The position numbers were made by a program, and so were the translations under genes. From JAHFUI01 sp039931615 (GTDB lineage Bacteria > Acidobacteriota > Vicinamibacteria > Vicinamibacterales > CAVVIG01), in assembly GCA_039931615.1 (NCBI GenBank), contig JBDTRR010000022.1:1-64000 (forward strand): a stretch of DNA of 64,000 nt. Direction: 5' to 3'. The stretch's first letter is position 1. Each line of letters starts with the position of its first letter. Under the pieces are notes generated by a model. That model ran no database searches. It was not told the DNA's origin and saw only the letters and a list, made by a program, of their open reading frames with translations. Below, piece after piece: positions 25,470 to 33,899 of this stretch.

Positions 25470-27017
25470 CTATTCCGATCCGCGGCCAACCGCGGTCTTC
25501 AGATCGCCGATCGTCGCCAGCCGCGGCCCGTGCAGCGCCGCGATCCGTTCGACGTCGAGCTTCAGCCGCTGGATGTTTTCGTAGAGGTTGACCGCCGTCG
25601 GGCTGACCACCGGAGGCGGCGGCTGCGGTTGTGCCGCCGCGTTGCCCGCGGTTGCCGGCGGGACCGGGGTCGCCGGCGCCGCGGCCGCCGGCGTGTAGGC
25701 GTCGGCCTCGATCAGGATCTTCTCGGCCGGCAGGTAGATCATCGCGAAGCCGTCGTCGTGCCGGCTGTTCGCAATCCAGTGCACCTCGACGGTCCTGTTC
25801 ACCCCCGTCAGCACCTCCTTGTCCGTGAATGTCTGGAAGGCCGCCGGCTTGCCCGAGCGAGCCAGACGGTCCGGGCGGAGCGTTCGGGGCGCGGCCCAGG
25901 CTTTCACGTAGTACGCCTGATTGATCTGATGGGTGACGATGGTCGCGCCCTCGTCCACGAACGTGCGGAGACCGCCGGCGTGGTCGAAGTGGTGATGCGT
26001 GTTGACGACGACCCGGATCGGTTTGCCCGGGATGGTCTCCTTGACCTTGGCGATCAGCGCCAGCGAGCGCGCTTCATCGAGCGGCGCCTCGACCACGACG
26101 ATGTGGTCGCCCATGTCGATGGCCACGCTGTGGTGCGATCCGCCCGTCATGTAGTGGACGCCCTCGGCGAGCTTCTGGGATTCGACTCGCGGCGGTGGAA
26201 GCGGGGCGCTCCGGACCGCGGCCGGCACGGTGATGTCCACCGGCACATTCGACTCGACGTTGGACACAAAGAGCTCGAGCGACGGATGACCGCCCTGCTT
26301 CTGCAGGGTGTGGAACGGGAAGGACAGGGCGCCGGCGGTTTCGTAGTCGCTGAAACTCGCTTCGAACAGCATGTCGCCGAGCACGGGATTGTCGATCAGC
26401 GTCTGGACGTGCTCGACCTGGTTCTTGCTGTTGATGATTCCGGTGAAGGTGGAGAGTCCGCTGATGGTGAAGGACACTTCGGTGCCGGCCGGCACCGTCT
26501 TCACGGTCGCCTGATTGGCCAGCGCGGCTCTGAGGAACCCGTGCGGCGTGAGGTAGATCTGCTGCCGCCGTTCGATGGCGCTGGCCGGTTGTGGCTGGGG
26601 ATCGCCGGCGGCGGCGGGCGCGGCAGCGCCGCCGGGCCCGGTGGCGGGCGGGGCGGCTACGTTCCAGGCGTCGTTTCCGCTGACCAGCTGGATCTGCCGC
26701 TGCTCGCCGGTGAACGGCGCGCCGCCGCCGCGCGGCGGGACCGGACCCTGCGTGCGGACCATGTCGACCCGCATGCTGGCCGACTCGTAGTTGATCACCG
26801 CGTCGTAGCTCCGGATGGCGACCCGAGGCCACGGTTCAGCCGGAGCCGGGCTTTGACCGACCGAGTAAATCGCGCCGATCGCCGACACATGGAGTCGCTT
26901 GATCGAGGTCGCACCAATCGCGTCCGCGGCCGCCTTCAGCGGATCAATCTGCTGCGCCGACGGTCGCGTGACCGCGGCCAGCACGCAGCCGGCGACAAGA
27001 ATCGTGCTTCTACGCAT
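25470..27017 (-). CDS. secreted metallo-beta-lactamase-fold hydrolase
   Basis: The 515-residue exported protein has two parts. The N-terminal 270 residues form a beta-rich domain with a Pro/Ala/Gly insert. The C-terminal domain is a metallo-beta-lactamase fold with an intact motif NTHHHFDHAGG (HxHxDH, about residue 344), IVTHQIN, NSRHDDG and LIEADAYTP. The signal peptide is MRRSTILVAGCVLAAVTRPSAQ. ATG 27017 is chosen because TATGAT (27030-27025) lies seven bases upstream; ATGs at 27029 and 27026 overlap that box. It is convergent with the PQQ dehydrogenase, nine bases apart. Substrate unknown. Confidence 0.8.
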   Translation of the reverse strand: MRRSTILVAGCVLAAVTRPSAQQIDPLKAAADAIGATSIKRLHVSAIGAIYSVGQSPAPAEPWPRVAIRSYDAVINYESASMRVDMVRTQGPVPPRGGGAPFTGEQRQIQLVSGNDAWNVAAPPATGPGGAAAPAAAGDPQPQPASAIERRQQIYLTPHGFLRAALANQATVKTVPAGTEVSFTISGLSTFTGIINSKNQVEHVQTLIDNPVLGDMLFEASFSDYETAGALSFPFHTLQKQGGHPSLELFVSNVESNVPVDITVPAAVRSAPLPPPRVESQKLAEGVHYMTGGSHHSVAIDMGDHIVVVEAPLDEARSLALIAKVKETIPGKPIRVVVNTHHHFDHAGGLRTFVDEGATIVTHQINQAYYVKAWAAPRTLRPDRLARSGKPAAFQTFTDKEVLTGVNRTVEVHWIANSRHDDGFAMIYLPAEKILIEADAYTPAAAAPATPVPPATAGNAAAQPQPPPPVVSPTAVNLYENIQRLKLDVERIAALHGPRLATIGDLKTAVGRGSE

Positions 27018-27073
27018 GGCTTCCATCATAAGCCACGCGCCTCGGCGTCCTCGATGTCCTCATCCGTGGCGCT

Positions 27074-27514
27074 CTAGGGTTTCAGTACCTTCACCGTGAA
27101 GTAGTTGATCGTCGGCGACACCTCTTTGAACCAGTGGGGCATCCCGGCCGGAATCACCATCACGTCGCCCTTCTGGAGGTGCCTGGTCTCGCCGCCTCGG
27201 ACGTCCGTACCTCGATGCTGGCCCGGCGCCGTCTGCCGGCCTCCAACCATCGTGCCGCCGGTGACAATCGTCGCCGTGCCCTCGACGATGTAGAAGATGT
27301 CGGTTTCGCGATCGTGCACCTCGACCTGTCCAGGTTGCTCGCGGTGATTGCCGGAGACCATCAGACCCGGCGCCGTGGCCAGCGATCCTCCCCTGGCCAG
27401 TGCCGCGGCGACCTTGTCGGCCGAAACGAAGGTGACGCCCGGCTTCTGGGCCGCCGCCGGAAGGACGGCGGCGGCGATGGCCATCAACACGCCAGCCCAG
27501 CGACCGCCTGTCAT
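27074..27514 (-). CDS. secreted cupin protein
   Basis: The 146-residue product has a signal peptide (MTGGRWAGVLMAIAAAVLPAAAQ) and one cupin_2 barrel. Motif 1 reads EVHDRETDIFYIVEGTATIVTGG and motif 2 GDVMVIPAGMPHWFKEV. The first motif has only one of the usual two histidines, replaced by Glu/Asp neighbours, and the second keeps one His, so metal binding is uncertain. Export is unusual among small cupins but common in Acidobacteria. It lies just upstream of the metallo-hydrolase gene on the same strand (56 bp), so they may be co-transcribed. Confidence 0.75.
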   Translation of the reverse strand: MTGGRWAGVLMAIAAAVLPAAAQKPGVTFVSADKVAAALARGGSLATAPGLMVSGNHREQPGQVEVHDRETDIFYIVEGTATIVTGGTMVGGRQTAPGQHRGTDVRGGETRHLQKGDVMVIPAGMPHWFKEVSPTINYFTVKVLKP

Positions 27515-27582
27515 GCGCGCCAGCTGAACGAAGAAATCAGTCTCATGATCCGGATGATATCTGAACGGCAACCCTCTCAAAG

Positions 27583-27645
27583 GTCCGGCTGAAGCCGGAC
27601 CCCACGTACGTAAATGTTCTAGGCTCTGAAGCCGGACTCCACGTC
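27583..27645. repeat. family A repeat, one full and one half copy
   Basis: GTCCGGCTGAAGCCGGAC (27583-27600) is followed by CCCACGTACG, then by a decayed copy (CTCTGAAGCCGGACTCCACG). It sits in the 242-bp divergent gap between the cupin and esterase genes; TACAAT at 27679-27684 is a possible -10 box there. Confidence 0.7.
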
Positions 27646-27756
27646 CAGGACTGTGTGCCGATTGCCGACCGGTGGACATACAATACCGCCGGGCAATACC
27701 GCCGCCGGGTGCGGAGATCGATCTCGAGCGGATTGGTGCCGTCAGGAGTCAGCGCG

Positions 27757-29280
27757 ATGCGTTTATCACGTCCGATCGTGGCCGCCGTCTTCTTGATCGT
27801 CCTGGCGCTTCCTTCCCGGCCCGCATCGGCCGCCACCTGCGAGAGCCTGGCGTCGCTGGCGCTCCCGAACACGACGATATCCGCCGCGCAGCTGGTCGCT
27901 GCCGGCGCCTACGTGGCACCGGTTCAGCCCGGCCGCGGCGGCGCGGGACCCGGGCGGGGTAATCAATTCGCCGACCTGCCGGCGTTCTGCCGGGTGGCGG
28001 CGTCGATCAAGCCAAGCAGCGACTCAGACATCAAGATCGAGCTGTGGATGCCGGCGTCCGGCTGGAACGGCAAATTCGTTCTGCCCGGCAACGGCGGCTT
28101 CGCGGGCGCCATCGCGCCGGCCGGACTGGCCACCAATCTGCGCAACGGCTACGCCGCCGCGGTCACCGACACCGGACACGAAGGCGGCAGCGGCGCGTTC
28201 ATGTTGGATCATCCTGAAAAGCTGACCGATTTCGCCGAACGCGCAGTCCACGAGACGGCCGCGAAGAGCAAAGCGCTGATCGCCGCGTTCTACGGCAACG
28301 CCCCCAGGCGCTCCTACTTCAACGGCTGCTCGACCGGCGGCCGCCAGGCGTTGACCGCCGCACAGCGATTCCCCGACGACTTCGACGGCATCGTCGCCGG
28401 CGCGCCCGCCATCTACGCCTCCAGGCAGTCAGCCGGCCAGCTCTGGATCTGGAACGCCACGCATCAGGACGATGCCAGCTTCCTGACGCCGGCCAAGTAC
28501 GCGGTGCTGCACGATGCCGTGGTGGCCCAGTGCGACCTGCTCGACGGCGTCAAGGACGGCGTGCTCGAGGATCCGACCCGCTGCCGGTTCGATCCGAAGG
28601 TGGTGCAGTGCAAGGATGCGGATGGACCGGGCTGTCTCACCGCTCCTCAAGTGGAGGCGGCGCGAAAGATTTATACCGGCGCGAAGAACAGCAAGGGCGA
28701 GCTCGTCTTCTCGCCGCTGTTTCCCGGCAGCGAGCTGGGCTGGGCGGCGTCGGCGGGGGCGCAACCGGTCGGCTACGCCATCGACGTCTATCGGTATCTG
28801 GTGATGCGGGATGCCCGGTGGGATCCGCTGACGCTGAATTACGACAACGACATCGCCAGGGCGGACAAGGTCCTCGGCCAGTTGACCGCGATCGATCCCG
28901 ACCTGACGAAGCTGCTGCAGCACGGCAAGTTGCTGATCTACGCCGGCTGGAGCGATCCCGGCATTCCGCCCGGCTATATCGTCGACTACTACAAGAACGT
29001 GCTGGCGAAAACCAAGGTGAAGAACGTCCGCGATACCGCGCGGTTGTTCATGGTGCCGGGCATGGGGCATTGCGGCGGCGGCGACGGGACCAGCACGTTC
29101 GACATGCTCGGCGCGCTCGATCAGTGGGTGGAGAAGGGGAAGGCGCCGGAACAGATTCCCGCGTCACGCCTGAAGGACGGCGTGGTGGACCGGACCCGGC
29201 CGCTCTGCCCCTATCCGCAGAAGGCAACTTATTCGGGCAGCGGCAGCATCGACACCGCGGCAAGCTTCGTCTGCAAGTAG
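27757..29280 (+). CDS. tannase/feruloyl esterase family protein
   Basis: This is a second secreted tannase-family esterase of 507 residues, a clear paralogue of the protein at 20086. Conserved elements include SDIKIELWMPASGWNGKF, the nucleophile motif FNGCSTGGRQAL, YAGWSDPGIPPGYIVDYY, and GMGHCGGGDGTSTFDMLGALDQW. The signal peptide is MRLSRPIVAAVFLIVLALPSRPASAA. CAGGAGTC precedes ATG 27757. The nucleophile context differs (CSTGG here, CSAGG in the paralogue), so the two may prefer different esters. It is followed after 11 bp by a cytochrome c and then a PQQ dehydrogenase. Confidence 0.9.
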   Translation: MRLSRPIVAAVFLIVLALPSRPASAATCESLASLALPNTTISAAQLVAAGAYVAPVQPGRGGAGPGRGNQFADLPAFCRVAASIKPSSDSDIKIELWMPASGWNGKFVLPGNGGFAGAIAPAGLATNLRNGYAAAVTDTGHEGGSGAFMLDHPEKLTDFAERAVHETAAKSKALIAAFYGNAPRRSYFNGCSTGGRQALTAAQRFPDDFDGIVAGAPAIYASRQSAGQLWIWNATHQDDASFLTPAKYAVLHDAVVAQCDLLDGVKDGVLEDPTRCRFDPKVVQCKDADGPGCLTAPQVEAARKIYTGAKNSKGELVFSPLFPGSELGWAASAGAQPVGYAIDVYRYLVMRDARWDPLTLNYDNDIARADKVLGQLTAIDPDLTKLLQHGKLLIYAGWSDPGIPPGYIVDYYKNVLAKTKVKNVRDTARLFMVPGMGHCGGGDGTSTFDMLGALDQWVEKGKAPEQIPASRLKDGVVDRTRPLCPYPQKATYSGSGSIDTAASFVCK

Positions 29281-29291
29281 GGGCGCAAGCG

Positions 29292-30053
29292 ATGAACGCG
29301 CGAATCGGCGTGCTCGCCCTGCTGACGGTCCTGGCGTCCGGCGCGCTCCTGGCGCAGCAGGGCAAGTATCTGCCGGGCGAAATTGAAGGCGGCGGGCGGC
29401 TGTATCAGGCGAACTGCACCGGCTGCCACGGCCCGGAGGGCGACGGCGTCGCAGCCGTCAATTTCAGCAACGGCCGATTCCGGCGCGCGTCGTCGGACGA
29501 GGACCTGCTGCGAATCATCATTACCGGGATCCCCGGCACGCCGATGCCGCCCGGCAATTTCTCCGGGAGTCAGGCCAGTACGATCGTCGCCTACCTGCGA
29601 TCGATGGCCGCTGGCGGCGGCGCCAACGCCTCGGGTGATGCCGCGCGCGGCCGGCTGATCTTCGAGGGCAAGGGGCAGTGCCAGTCGTGCCACGCGGTCG
29701 CTGGCGTCGGTTCGCGACTCGCGCCGGGCCTGACCGAAATCGGCGCGTTCCGCCGCGTCGTCGAGATCCGGACGTCGCTGATCGAGCCGGATGCGGAAAT
29801 CCGGCCCGAGAACCGCACCGTCCGCGCCGTCACGCGTGACGGCGCCACGATCACCGGCCGGCTGCTCAATCAGGATACCTTCACCCTGCAGTTGCTCGAT
29901 GCGCAGGAGCAGTTGCGGCTGCTCGAGAAGTCGAATCTTCGCGAGTTCAGCCTGCTCAAGACCTCGCCGATGCCGTCGTATCGCGACAAGCTGAGCGCGC
30001 CGGAGCTGGCCGACCTGGTCGGTTACCTCGCGTCGCTGAGAGGCCGTCCATGA
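29292..30053 (+). CDS. dihaem cytochrome c
   Basis: The 253-residue secreted protein carries two haem c sites, CTGCH (about residue 41) and CQSCH (about residue 131), each followed by Met-containing stretches suited to axial ligation (GTPMPPGNF after the first). The signal peptide is MNARIGVLALLTVLASGALLAQ. After the second haem comes a beta domain with VTRDGATITGRLLNQDTFTLQLLD, typical of the PQQ-enzyme-associated 'membrane-bound dehydrogenase' C-terminal type. Its stop overlaps the start of the following PQQ dehydrogenase (ATGA), so it is probably the direct electron acceptor of that enzyme. Confidence 0.87.
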   Translation: MNARIGVLALLTVLASGALLAQQGKYLPGEIEGGGRLYQANCTGCHGPEGDGVAAVNFSNGRFRRASSDEDLLRIIITGIPGTPMPPGNFSGSQASTIVAYLRSMAAGGGANASGDAARGRLIFEGKGQCQSCHAVAGVGSRLAPGLTEIGAFRRVVEIRTSLIEPDAEIRPENRTVRAVTRDGATITGRLLNQDTFTLQLLDAQEQLRLLEKSNLREFSLLKTSPMPSYRDKLSAPELADLVGYLASLRGRP

Positions 30054-31768
30054 GTGGATCGAAACGGTCGGACATGCCTGCCAGGACACGAAAGCACGAA
30101 GGGGCGACAGGCCGAAAGGTGCTGCTGATGGGTTGTGTTCGTGGCGGCGTGGGGCTGGCGATGGTGTTGGCGGTCGCTGTCGGCCTGCACGCGCAGGTCT
30201 CGTTCGACCGCATCCTCCGTGGTTCGACCGAGCCGCAGAACTGGCTGACGCATTCGGGCGACGTGAAGAGCCAACGTTACAGCCCGCTGACCGAGATCAC
30301 GGCCGCCAACGTCAGGAATCTCGAACTTCGCTGGGTGTTCCAGGCGCAGTCGCTCGAGAAGTTCGAGGCGACGCCGCTGGTGGTCGACGGCATCATGTAC
30401 ACGGTCCAGGCGCCGAACGATCTCGTCGCGCTCGACGCGGCGACCGGACGGGTGTTCTGGACCTATCCGTACAGCCCGTCGACGCAGGCCAGGCCCTGCT
30501 GCGGCCGCGTCAATCGCGGCGTCGCGATTCTCGGCAACACGGTCTTCATGGGCACCCTCGACGGCCACCTCCTGGCGGTCGACGCGAAGACGGGCGGCCT
30601 GGTGTGGAACGTTCCGGTCGGCGGCGCGCGGCCGGAGGCGGGCTATGGATTCACCCTGGCTCCGCTGGTCGTGAAGGACAAGGTCATCGTCGGATCGGTC
30701 GGCGGCGAATTCGGCATCCGCGGCTTCATCGCCGCCATCGATGCCCGCACCGGCAAGGAGGCCTGGCGGTTCAACACCATTGCGGGTCCGGGTGAGCGCG
30801 GCAACGAGACGTGGTCCGGCAATTCATGGCAGACCGGCGGCGGCTCGATCTGGGTGACCGGCTCCTACGATCCCGATCTCAACCTGACCTATTGGGGAGT
30901 CGGCAATCCGGGTCCGGACTGGAACGGCGATCGGCGGGCCGGCGACAACCTCTACAGCGAATCGGTCGTCGCGCTCGATGCCGACACCGGTCAACTGAAG
31001 TGGCACTTCCAGTTCACGCCGCACGACGAGTTCGACTACGACTCGACGCAGATTCCGGTGCTCGCCGACATCCAGTTCGAGGGCCGGCCGCGCAAGGCGA
31101 TGCTCTGGGCCAACCGGAACGGCATGCTCTACGTGCTCGACCGCACCACCGGCCAGTTCCTGCTCGGCAAACCGTTCGTCAAGGTGAACTGGCACGGCGG
31201 CCTCGACGGGAAGGGGAGACCGACAAAGGTACTGGCGCCGACCGCCGAAGGCACACTGATCTACCCTGGAAATCAGGGCGGGACGAACTGGTACTCGCCG
31301 TCCTACAGTCCCCGCACCGGACTGTTCTACATTCCAAGCTGGATGGATACGTTTTCCACCTACATCAAGCGGCCGGTTGAATTCACCGAAGGGCAGCGGT
31401 TCACCGGTGCCGCTCCTCTGATGCCCATCCGCATGGTCCAGGCCGGAGCGATGCTGAACCGGCGACTCCCGGAAGAAGGCTACGGCGCGGTCCAGGCGTT
31501 CGATCCGAAGACGGGCGAGAAGAAGTGGGAGTACAAGATGACCGATGTGACCGACAGCGGTGTCCTGTCGACCGCGTCGGATCTGGTGTTCTCGGGCGGC
31601 CGCGAAGGGTATTTCTTCGCGCTCGATGCGGCGACCGGTGCGCTGCTCTGGAGGGCCAGCGTCGGCGCGCCGGTATCGGCGGGGCCGATGTCGTTCGCGA
31701 TCGGCGGCCGCCAGCATGTCGCGATCACCGCCGGCAGCTCGCTGTTCGTCTACGCGCTGCGGCAGTAA
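30050..31768 (+). CDS. PQQ-dependent alcohol dehydrogenase, methanol/ethanol family
   Basis: This 572-residue quinoprotein shows the complete methanol/ethanol dehydrogenase pattern: adjacent cysteines in ARPCCGRVNRG (vicinal disulfide), YWGVGNPGPDWNG and FTPHDEFDYDSTQIPV, with the catalytic Asp region. Propeller blades of the DAATGRVFWTY type repeat. ATG 30050 overlaps the cytochrome stop. The N-terminus is long and basic (MSGSKRSDMPARTRKHEGATGRK) before a signal-like segment (GVGLAMVLAVAVGLHAQ). This start region contains CACGAAAGCACGAAGG, a low-complexity string that may itself be a repeat, so the true start could be the ATG at 30128. It probably oxidises primary alcohols and reduces the upstream cytochrome. 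Confidence 0.87.
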   Translation: MSGSKRSDMPARTRKHEGATGRKVLLMGCVRGGVGLAMVLAVAVGLHAQVSFDRILRGSTEPQNWLTHSGDVKSQRYSPLTEITAANVRNLELRWVFQAQSLEKFEATPLVVDGIMYTVQAPNDLVALDAATGRVFWTYPYSPSTQARPCCGRVNRGVAILGNTVFMGTLDGHLLAVDAKTGGLVWNVPVGGARPEAGYGFTLAPLVVKDKVIVGSVGGEFGIRGFIAAIDARTGKEAWRFNTIAGPGERGNETWSGNSWQTGGGSIWVTGSYDPDLNLTYWGVGNPGPDWNGDRRAGDNLYSESVVALDADTGQLKWHFQFTPHDEFDYDSTQIPVLADIQFEGRPRKAMLWANRNGMLYVLDRTTGQFLLGKPFVKVNWHGGLDGKGRPTKVLAPTAEGTLIYPGNQGGTNWYSPSYSPRTGLFYIPSWMDTFSTYIKRPVEFTEGQRFTGAAPLMPIRMVQAGAMLNRRLPEEGYGAVQAFDPKTGEKKWEYKMTDVTDSGVLSTASDLVFSGGREGYFFALDAATGALLWRASVGAPVSAGPMSFAIGGRQHVAITAGSSLFVYALRQ

Positions 31769-31847
31769 GCGATGGATTTCCCGGTTTCCATCGGGAGCCA
31801 GAGGGGCATGCGGTGTCTACTCCCTCATTGAGTGCAGTGTCGGGCGC

Positions 31848-32324
31848 GTGAATCTTCTGTCGGCGATCGAGTACTCCGCATTCTGCACCTGGGTGCGTGA
31901 GAGCAACTCGCTCTGGGCCTACCCCGGCATCCTGTTCATGCACACCCTCGGCACGGCGGTCGCGGTCGGGATGAGCGCGCTGGTCGATCTGCGCGTGCTC
32001 GGCGTCGCCCGGCGCCTGCCGGTGGCGCCGCTCGGGCGATACTTCCCGGTCATCTGGGCCGGCTTCTGGGTCAGCGCGCTGTCCGGCACGATCCTCTTTG
32101 CGGCCGACGCCACGTCCAAGATCGTGAGCCCCCTGTTCGGACTGAAGATGCTGGCGATTGTGTTCGGCGTGCTGACGATGGTCCGGATCCGGCAAACGGT
32201 CTTTCGTGGTCCGTCCGTGAGGACGCCGCGATCGCACCCCGAACGATGGCTGGCCGCCGGGTCGCTGCTGCTCTGGGTCGTGGCCATCGCCGCCGGCCGG
32301 CTGATGGCCTACATCGCCTTCTGA
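31848..32324 (+). CDS. four-helix membrane protein, DUF6644-like
   Basis: The 158-residue product has four membrane segments: around residues 22-42, 62-82, 88-108 and 132-155. Key sequences are ESNSLWAYPGILFMHTLGTAVAVGMSALVDLRVLGVARRLPVAPLG. It is clearly related to the protein encoded on the other strand at 32367 (LRLLGVARDLPIGPLR). Conserved His in LFMHTLG could bind haem or metal (inference). GTG 31848 is the likely start; the upstream open frame lies inside the PQQ gene. It lies 80 bp downstream of the PQQ alcohol dehydrogenase. Confidence 0.7.
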   Translation: MNLLSAIEYSAFCTWVRESNSLWAYPGILFMHTLGTAVAVGMSALVDLRVLGVARRLPVAPLGRYFPVIWAGFWVSALSGTILFAADATSKIVSPLFGLKMLAIVFGVLTMVRIRQTVFRGPSVRTPRSHPERWLAAGSLLLWVVAIAAGRLMAYIAF

Positions 32325-32328
32325 CGCC

Positions 32329-32362
32329 CCTCTGCGTCCGCCGCTTCCTCCGCGTCCTCTTC
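32329..32362. repeat. family C repeat between convergent genes
   Basis: CCCTCTGCGTCCGCCGCTTCCTCCGCGTCCTCT (given in two units: CTCTGCGTCC and CTCCGCGTCCTC) fills the short gap between the two convergent membrane protein genes. Confidence 0.5.
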
Positions 32363-32366
32363 GTTG

Positions 32367-32861
32367 TCAGAAGGTATCGCTGAACACCGGCAGCATCCTC
32401 CCGATGAACATGACGCCGCACCACAGGCAGAGCGAGGCGGCGGCGCAGACCCGGGCGGCGAACGGCACGTCCTGTCCCGCTTCCGTCCGATTGACCCGGC
32501 GATGGAGGCCGCTGCTGTAGTAGAGCAGCACGTTCAGGCCGGCCAGTACGATGCACGCCATCTTGAAGAAGAAAGGCCAGTTCATGTATTGATTGGGGAA
32601 GCCGGCATAGAAGCCGAGGCCGGTGATGGCGGTGATCGCGAAGCCGAGCAGGCCCCATCGGGCGAGCGCCCGCAGCGGCCCGATCGGAAGATCCCTGGCG
32701 ACACCGAGCAGGCGGAGATTGAAGGCGAGGCAGCCGCCGACAAACAGCGCCATTCCGGCGAAATGCAGCACCTTGAACAGCGGCCACAGCCACGGCACGC
32801 CCCCGCTCATCGCCAGGCCGAACCACGTCTGGTGCAGCAGCTTCGAGTAGTACCAGACCAT
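32367..32861 (-). CDS. four-helix membrane protein, paralogue of the convergent neighbour
   Basis: The 164-residue protein has four membrane segments, including WLWPLFKVLHFAGMALFVGGCLAFNLRLLGVARDLPIG, WGLLGFAITAITGLGFYAG, ACIVLAGLNVLLYY and AASLCLWCGVMFIGRMLP. It shares length, topology and the LR(L/V)LGVARxLP motif with the protein at 31848, and a conserved His (KVLHFAG). TATACT at 32885-32880 on the minus strand is a good -10 box, giving a leader of about 12 bases. The function is unknown; a DUF6644-type membrane partner of periplasmic redox enzymes is possible. Confidence 0.7.
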   Translation of the reverse strand: MVWYYSKLLHQTWFGLAMSGGVPWLWPLFKVLHFAGMALFVGGCLAFNLRLLGVARDLPIGPLRALARWGLLGFAITAITGLGFYAGFPNQYMNWPFFFKMACIVLAGLNVLLYYSSGLHRRVNRTEAGQDVPFAARVCAAASLCLWCGVMFIGRMLPVFSDTF

Positions 32862-32879
32862 GCCGCGCCTCCGGCGCGA

Positions 32880-32885
32880 AGTATA
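32880..32885 (-). promoter_or_regulatory. -10 box of the membrane protein gene
   Basis: TATACT in the context GTGCTATACTTCG lies 18 bases before ATG 32861. No good -35 box is present. Confidence 0.45.
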
Positions 32886-32934
32886 GCACCGGCATTTCGT
32901 CGGGGCGGAGGCTGGTCAGCCGGATTGATCCGTC

Positions 32935-32963
32935 GTCCGACTGAAGTCGGACCCCACGTACGA
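32935..32963. repeat. family A hairpin repeat
   Basis: GTCCGACTGAAGTCGGAC (32935-32952) is followed by CCCACGTACGA. A partial AGCCGGATTGATCCG copy precedes it. Confidence 0.7.
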
Positions 32964-32984
32964 TTCGGTCCGAGTCGGAGCCTC

Positions 32985-33056
32985 GCGAGACGCCTTGAAG
33001 GCCGGGATCCATCCGAACGAATCAGGTTTTCTCGGCCGGCCTTCGAGACGTCTCGC
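32985..33056. repeat. long imperfect palindrome
   Basis: Arms of 21 bases at 32985-33005 and 33036-33056 match in 19 positions (core GCGAGACG ... GAAGGCCGG), with a 30-base loop. It lies in the 383-bp gap between the membrane protein gene and the threonylcarbamoyl-AMP synthase gene. Confidence 0.6.
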
Positions 33057-33086
33057 CCCGCCGGAGGCGGGGCAAGCAACACTGCT

Positions 33087-33151
33087 TCTAGCGAGGCGGA
33101 GCCAACACCCGCCTTGCATTTCTCGGCGGTCTGAGGCGGAGCCTCGCTAGA
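33087..33151. repeat. MITE-like palindromic element
   Basis: TCTAGCGAGGC (33087-33097) and its exact complement GCCTCGCTAGA (33141-33151) are the ends of a 65-bp element. The direct repeat GAGGCGGAGCC occurs just inside both ends. No coding sequence was seen here. Confidence 0.6.
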
Positions 33152-33244
33152 TTTCCCCCACCGCGATCACCGCACGGCACACAATGGATCGTGCGCCCGT
33201 CTTCCCTCTCCTGCGGCTCCCTGGTGGTGACCTGGTGATGCATC

Positions 33245-33883
33245 GTGCACCGGATTGTCGTTGACGCCGCCGGCTGCAGAGACGATGTGCTCGACGAAGC
33301 CGTCCGGGCGATCGGCGGGGGCGGCGTGATTGCGCTGCCGACCGACACGCTCTACGGGCTGGCCGCCGATCCATTCCGCGCTGATGCCGTCGCGCGCGTG
33401 TTCGCCGCCAAGGGCCGCGCCGATGGACAGGCGTTGCCGTTGATTGCCGCCGATGCCGCGCAGGTCACGGCGCGGTTGGGGGTGATGCCGGAGCTGGCGC
33501 GCCGGCTGGCGGCGCGGTTCTGGCCCGGCCCGCTGACGCTGCTGCTCGCGGCGCCCGCGGCGCTGGCGCCTGCCGTCAGCGGCGGCACGGGAACGGTCGG
33601 CGTCCGTATACCGTTCCACCCGGTCGCCCGTGCGCTGTGCCGCGTCTGCGGAACACCGCTGACCGCGACCAGCGCCAACCTCAGCGGCAAGGCCCCCTCG
33701 GCGGATCCCGACGAGGTCGCACGCAGCCTGGGAGATCGGATCGACCTGCTGGTCGATGCGGGGATGACGCCTGGCGGTCCGGCGTCAACGATTGTCGATG
33801 CGACGGCCGACGAGCCGCGCCTGGTACGGGAGGGTGCGATCGCCTGGGAAGAGATTCGACTCTACCTGAGAGTGACGCTGTGA
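33245..33883 (+). CDS. L-threonylcarbamoyladenylate synthase (Sua5/YwlC/YrdC family)
   Basis: The 212-residue protein has the YrdC fold that makes threonylcarbamoyl-AMP from threonine, bicarbonate and ATP for the t6A37 modification of tRNA. Motifs include GGGVIALPTDTLYGLAADPF, RFWPGPLTLLL and TATSANLSGKAPSADPDEV. It lacks the C-terminal Sua5 domain, so it is the short type. GTG 33245 is the only start fitting the conserved N-terminus; a nearby ATG is out of frame. The gene precedes hflX by 16 bp and probably shares a transcript. Confidence 0.9.
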   Translation: MHRIVVDAAGCRDDVLDEAVRAIGGGGVIALPTDTLYGLAADPFRADAVARVFAAKGRADGQALPLIAADAAQVTARLGVMPELARRLAARFWPGPLTLLLAAPAALAPAVSGGTGTVGVRIPFHPVARALCRVCGTPLTATSANLSGKAPSADPDEVARSLGDRIDLLVDAGMTPGGPASTIVDATADEPRLVREGAIAWEEIRLYLRVTL

Positions 33884-33899
33884 AACCGTCAAATCCAAT

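Noticed and set aside
12995..27017. Class B beta-lactamase resistance genes
   Set aside because: The three metallo-beta-lactamase-fold proteins resemble lactonase-like or unassigned hydrolases; none has the full set of antibiotic-hydrolysing features, so resistance is not claimed.
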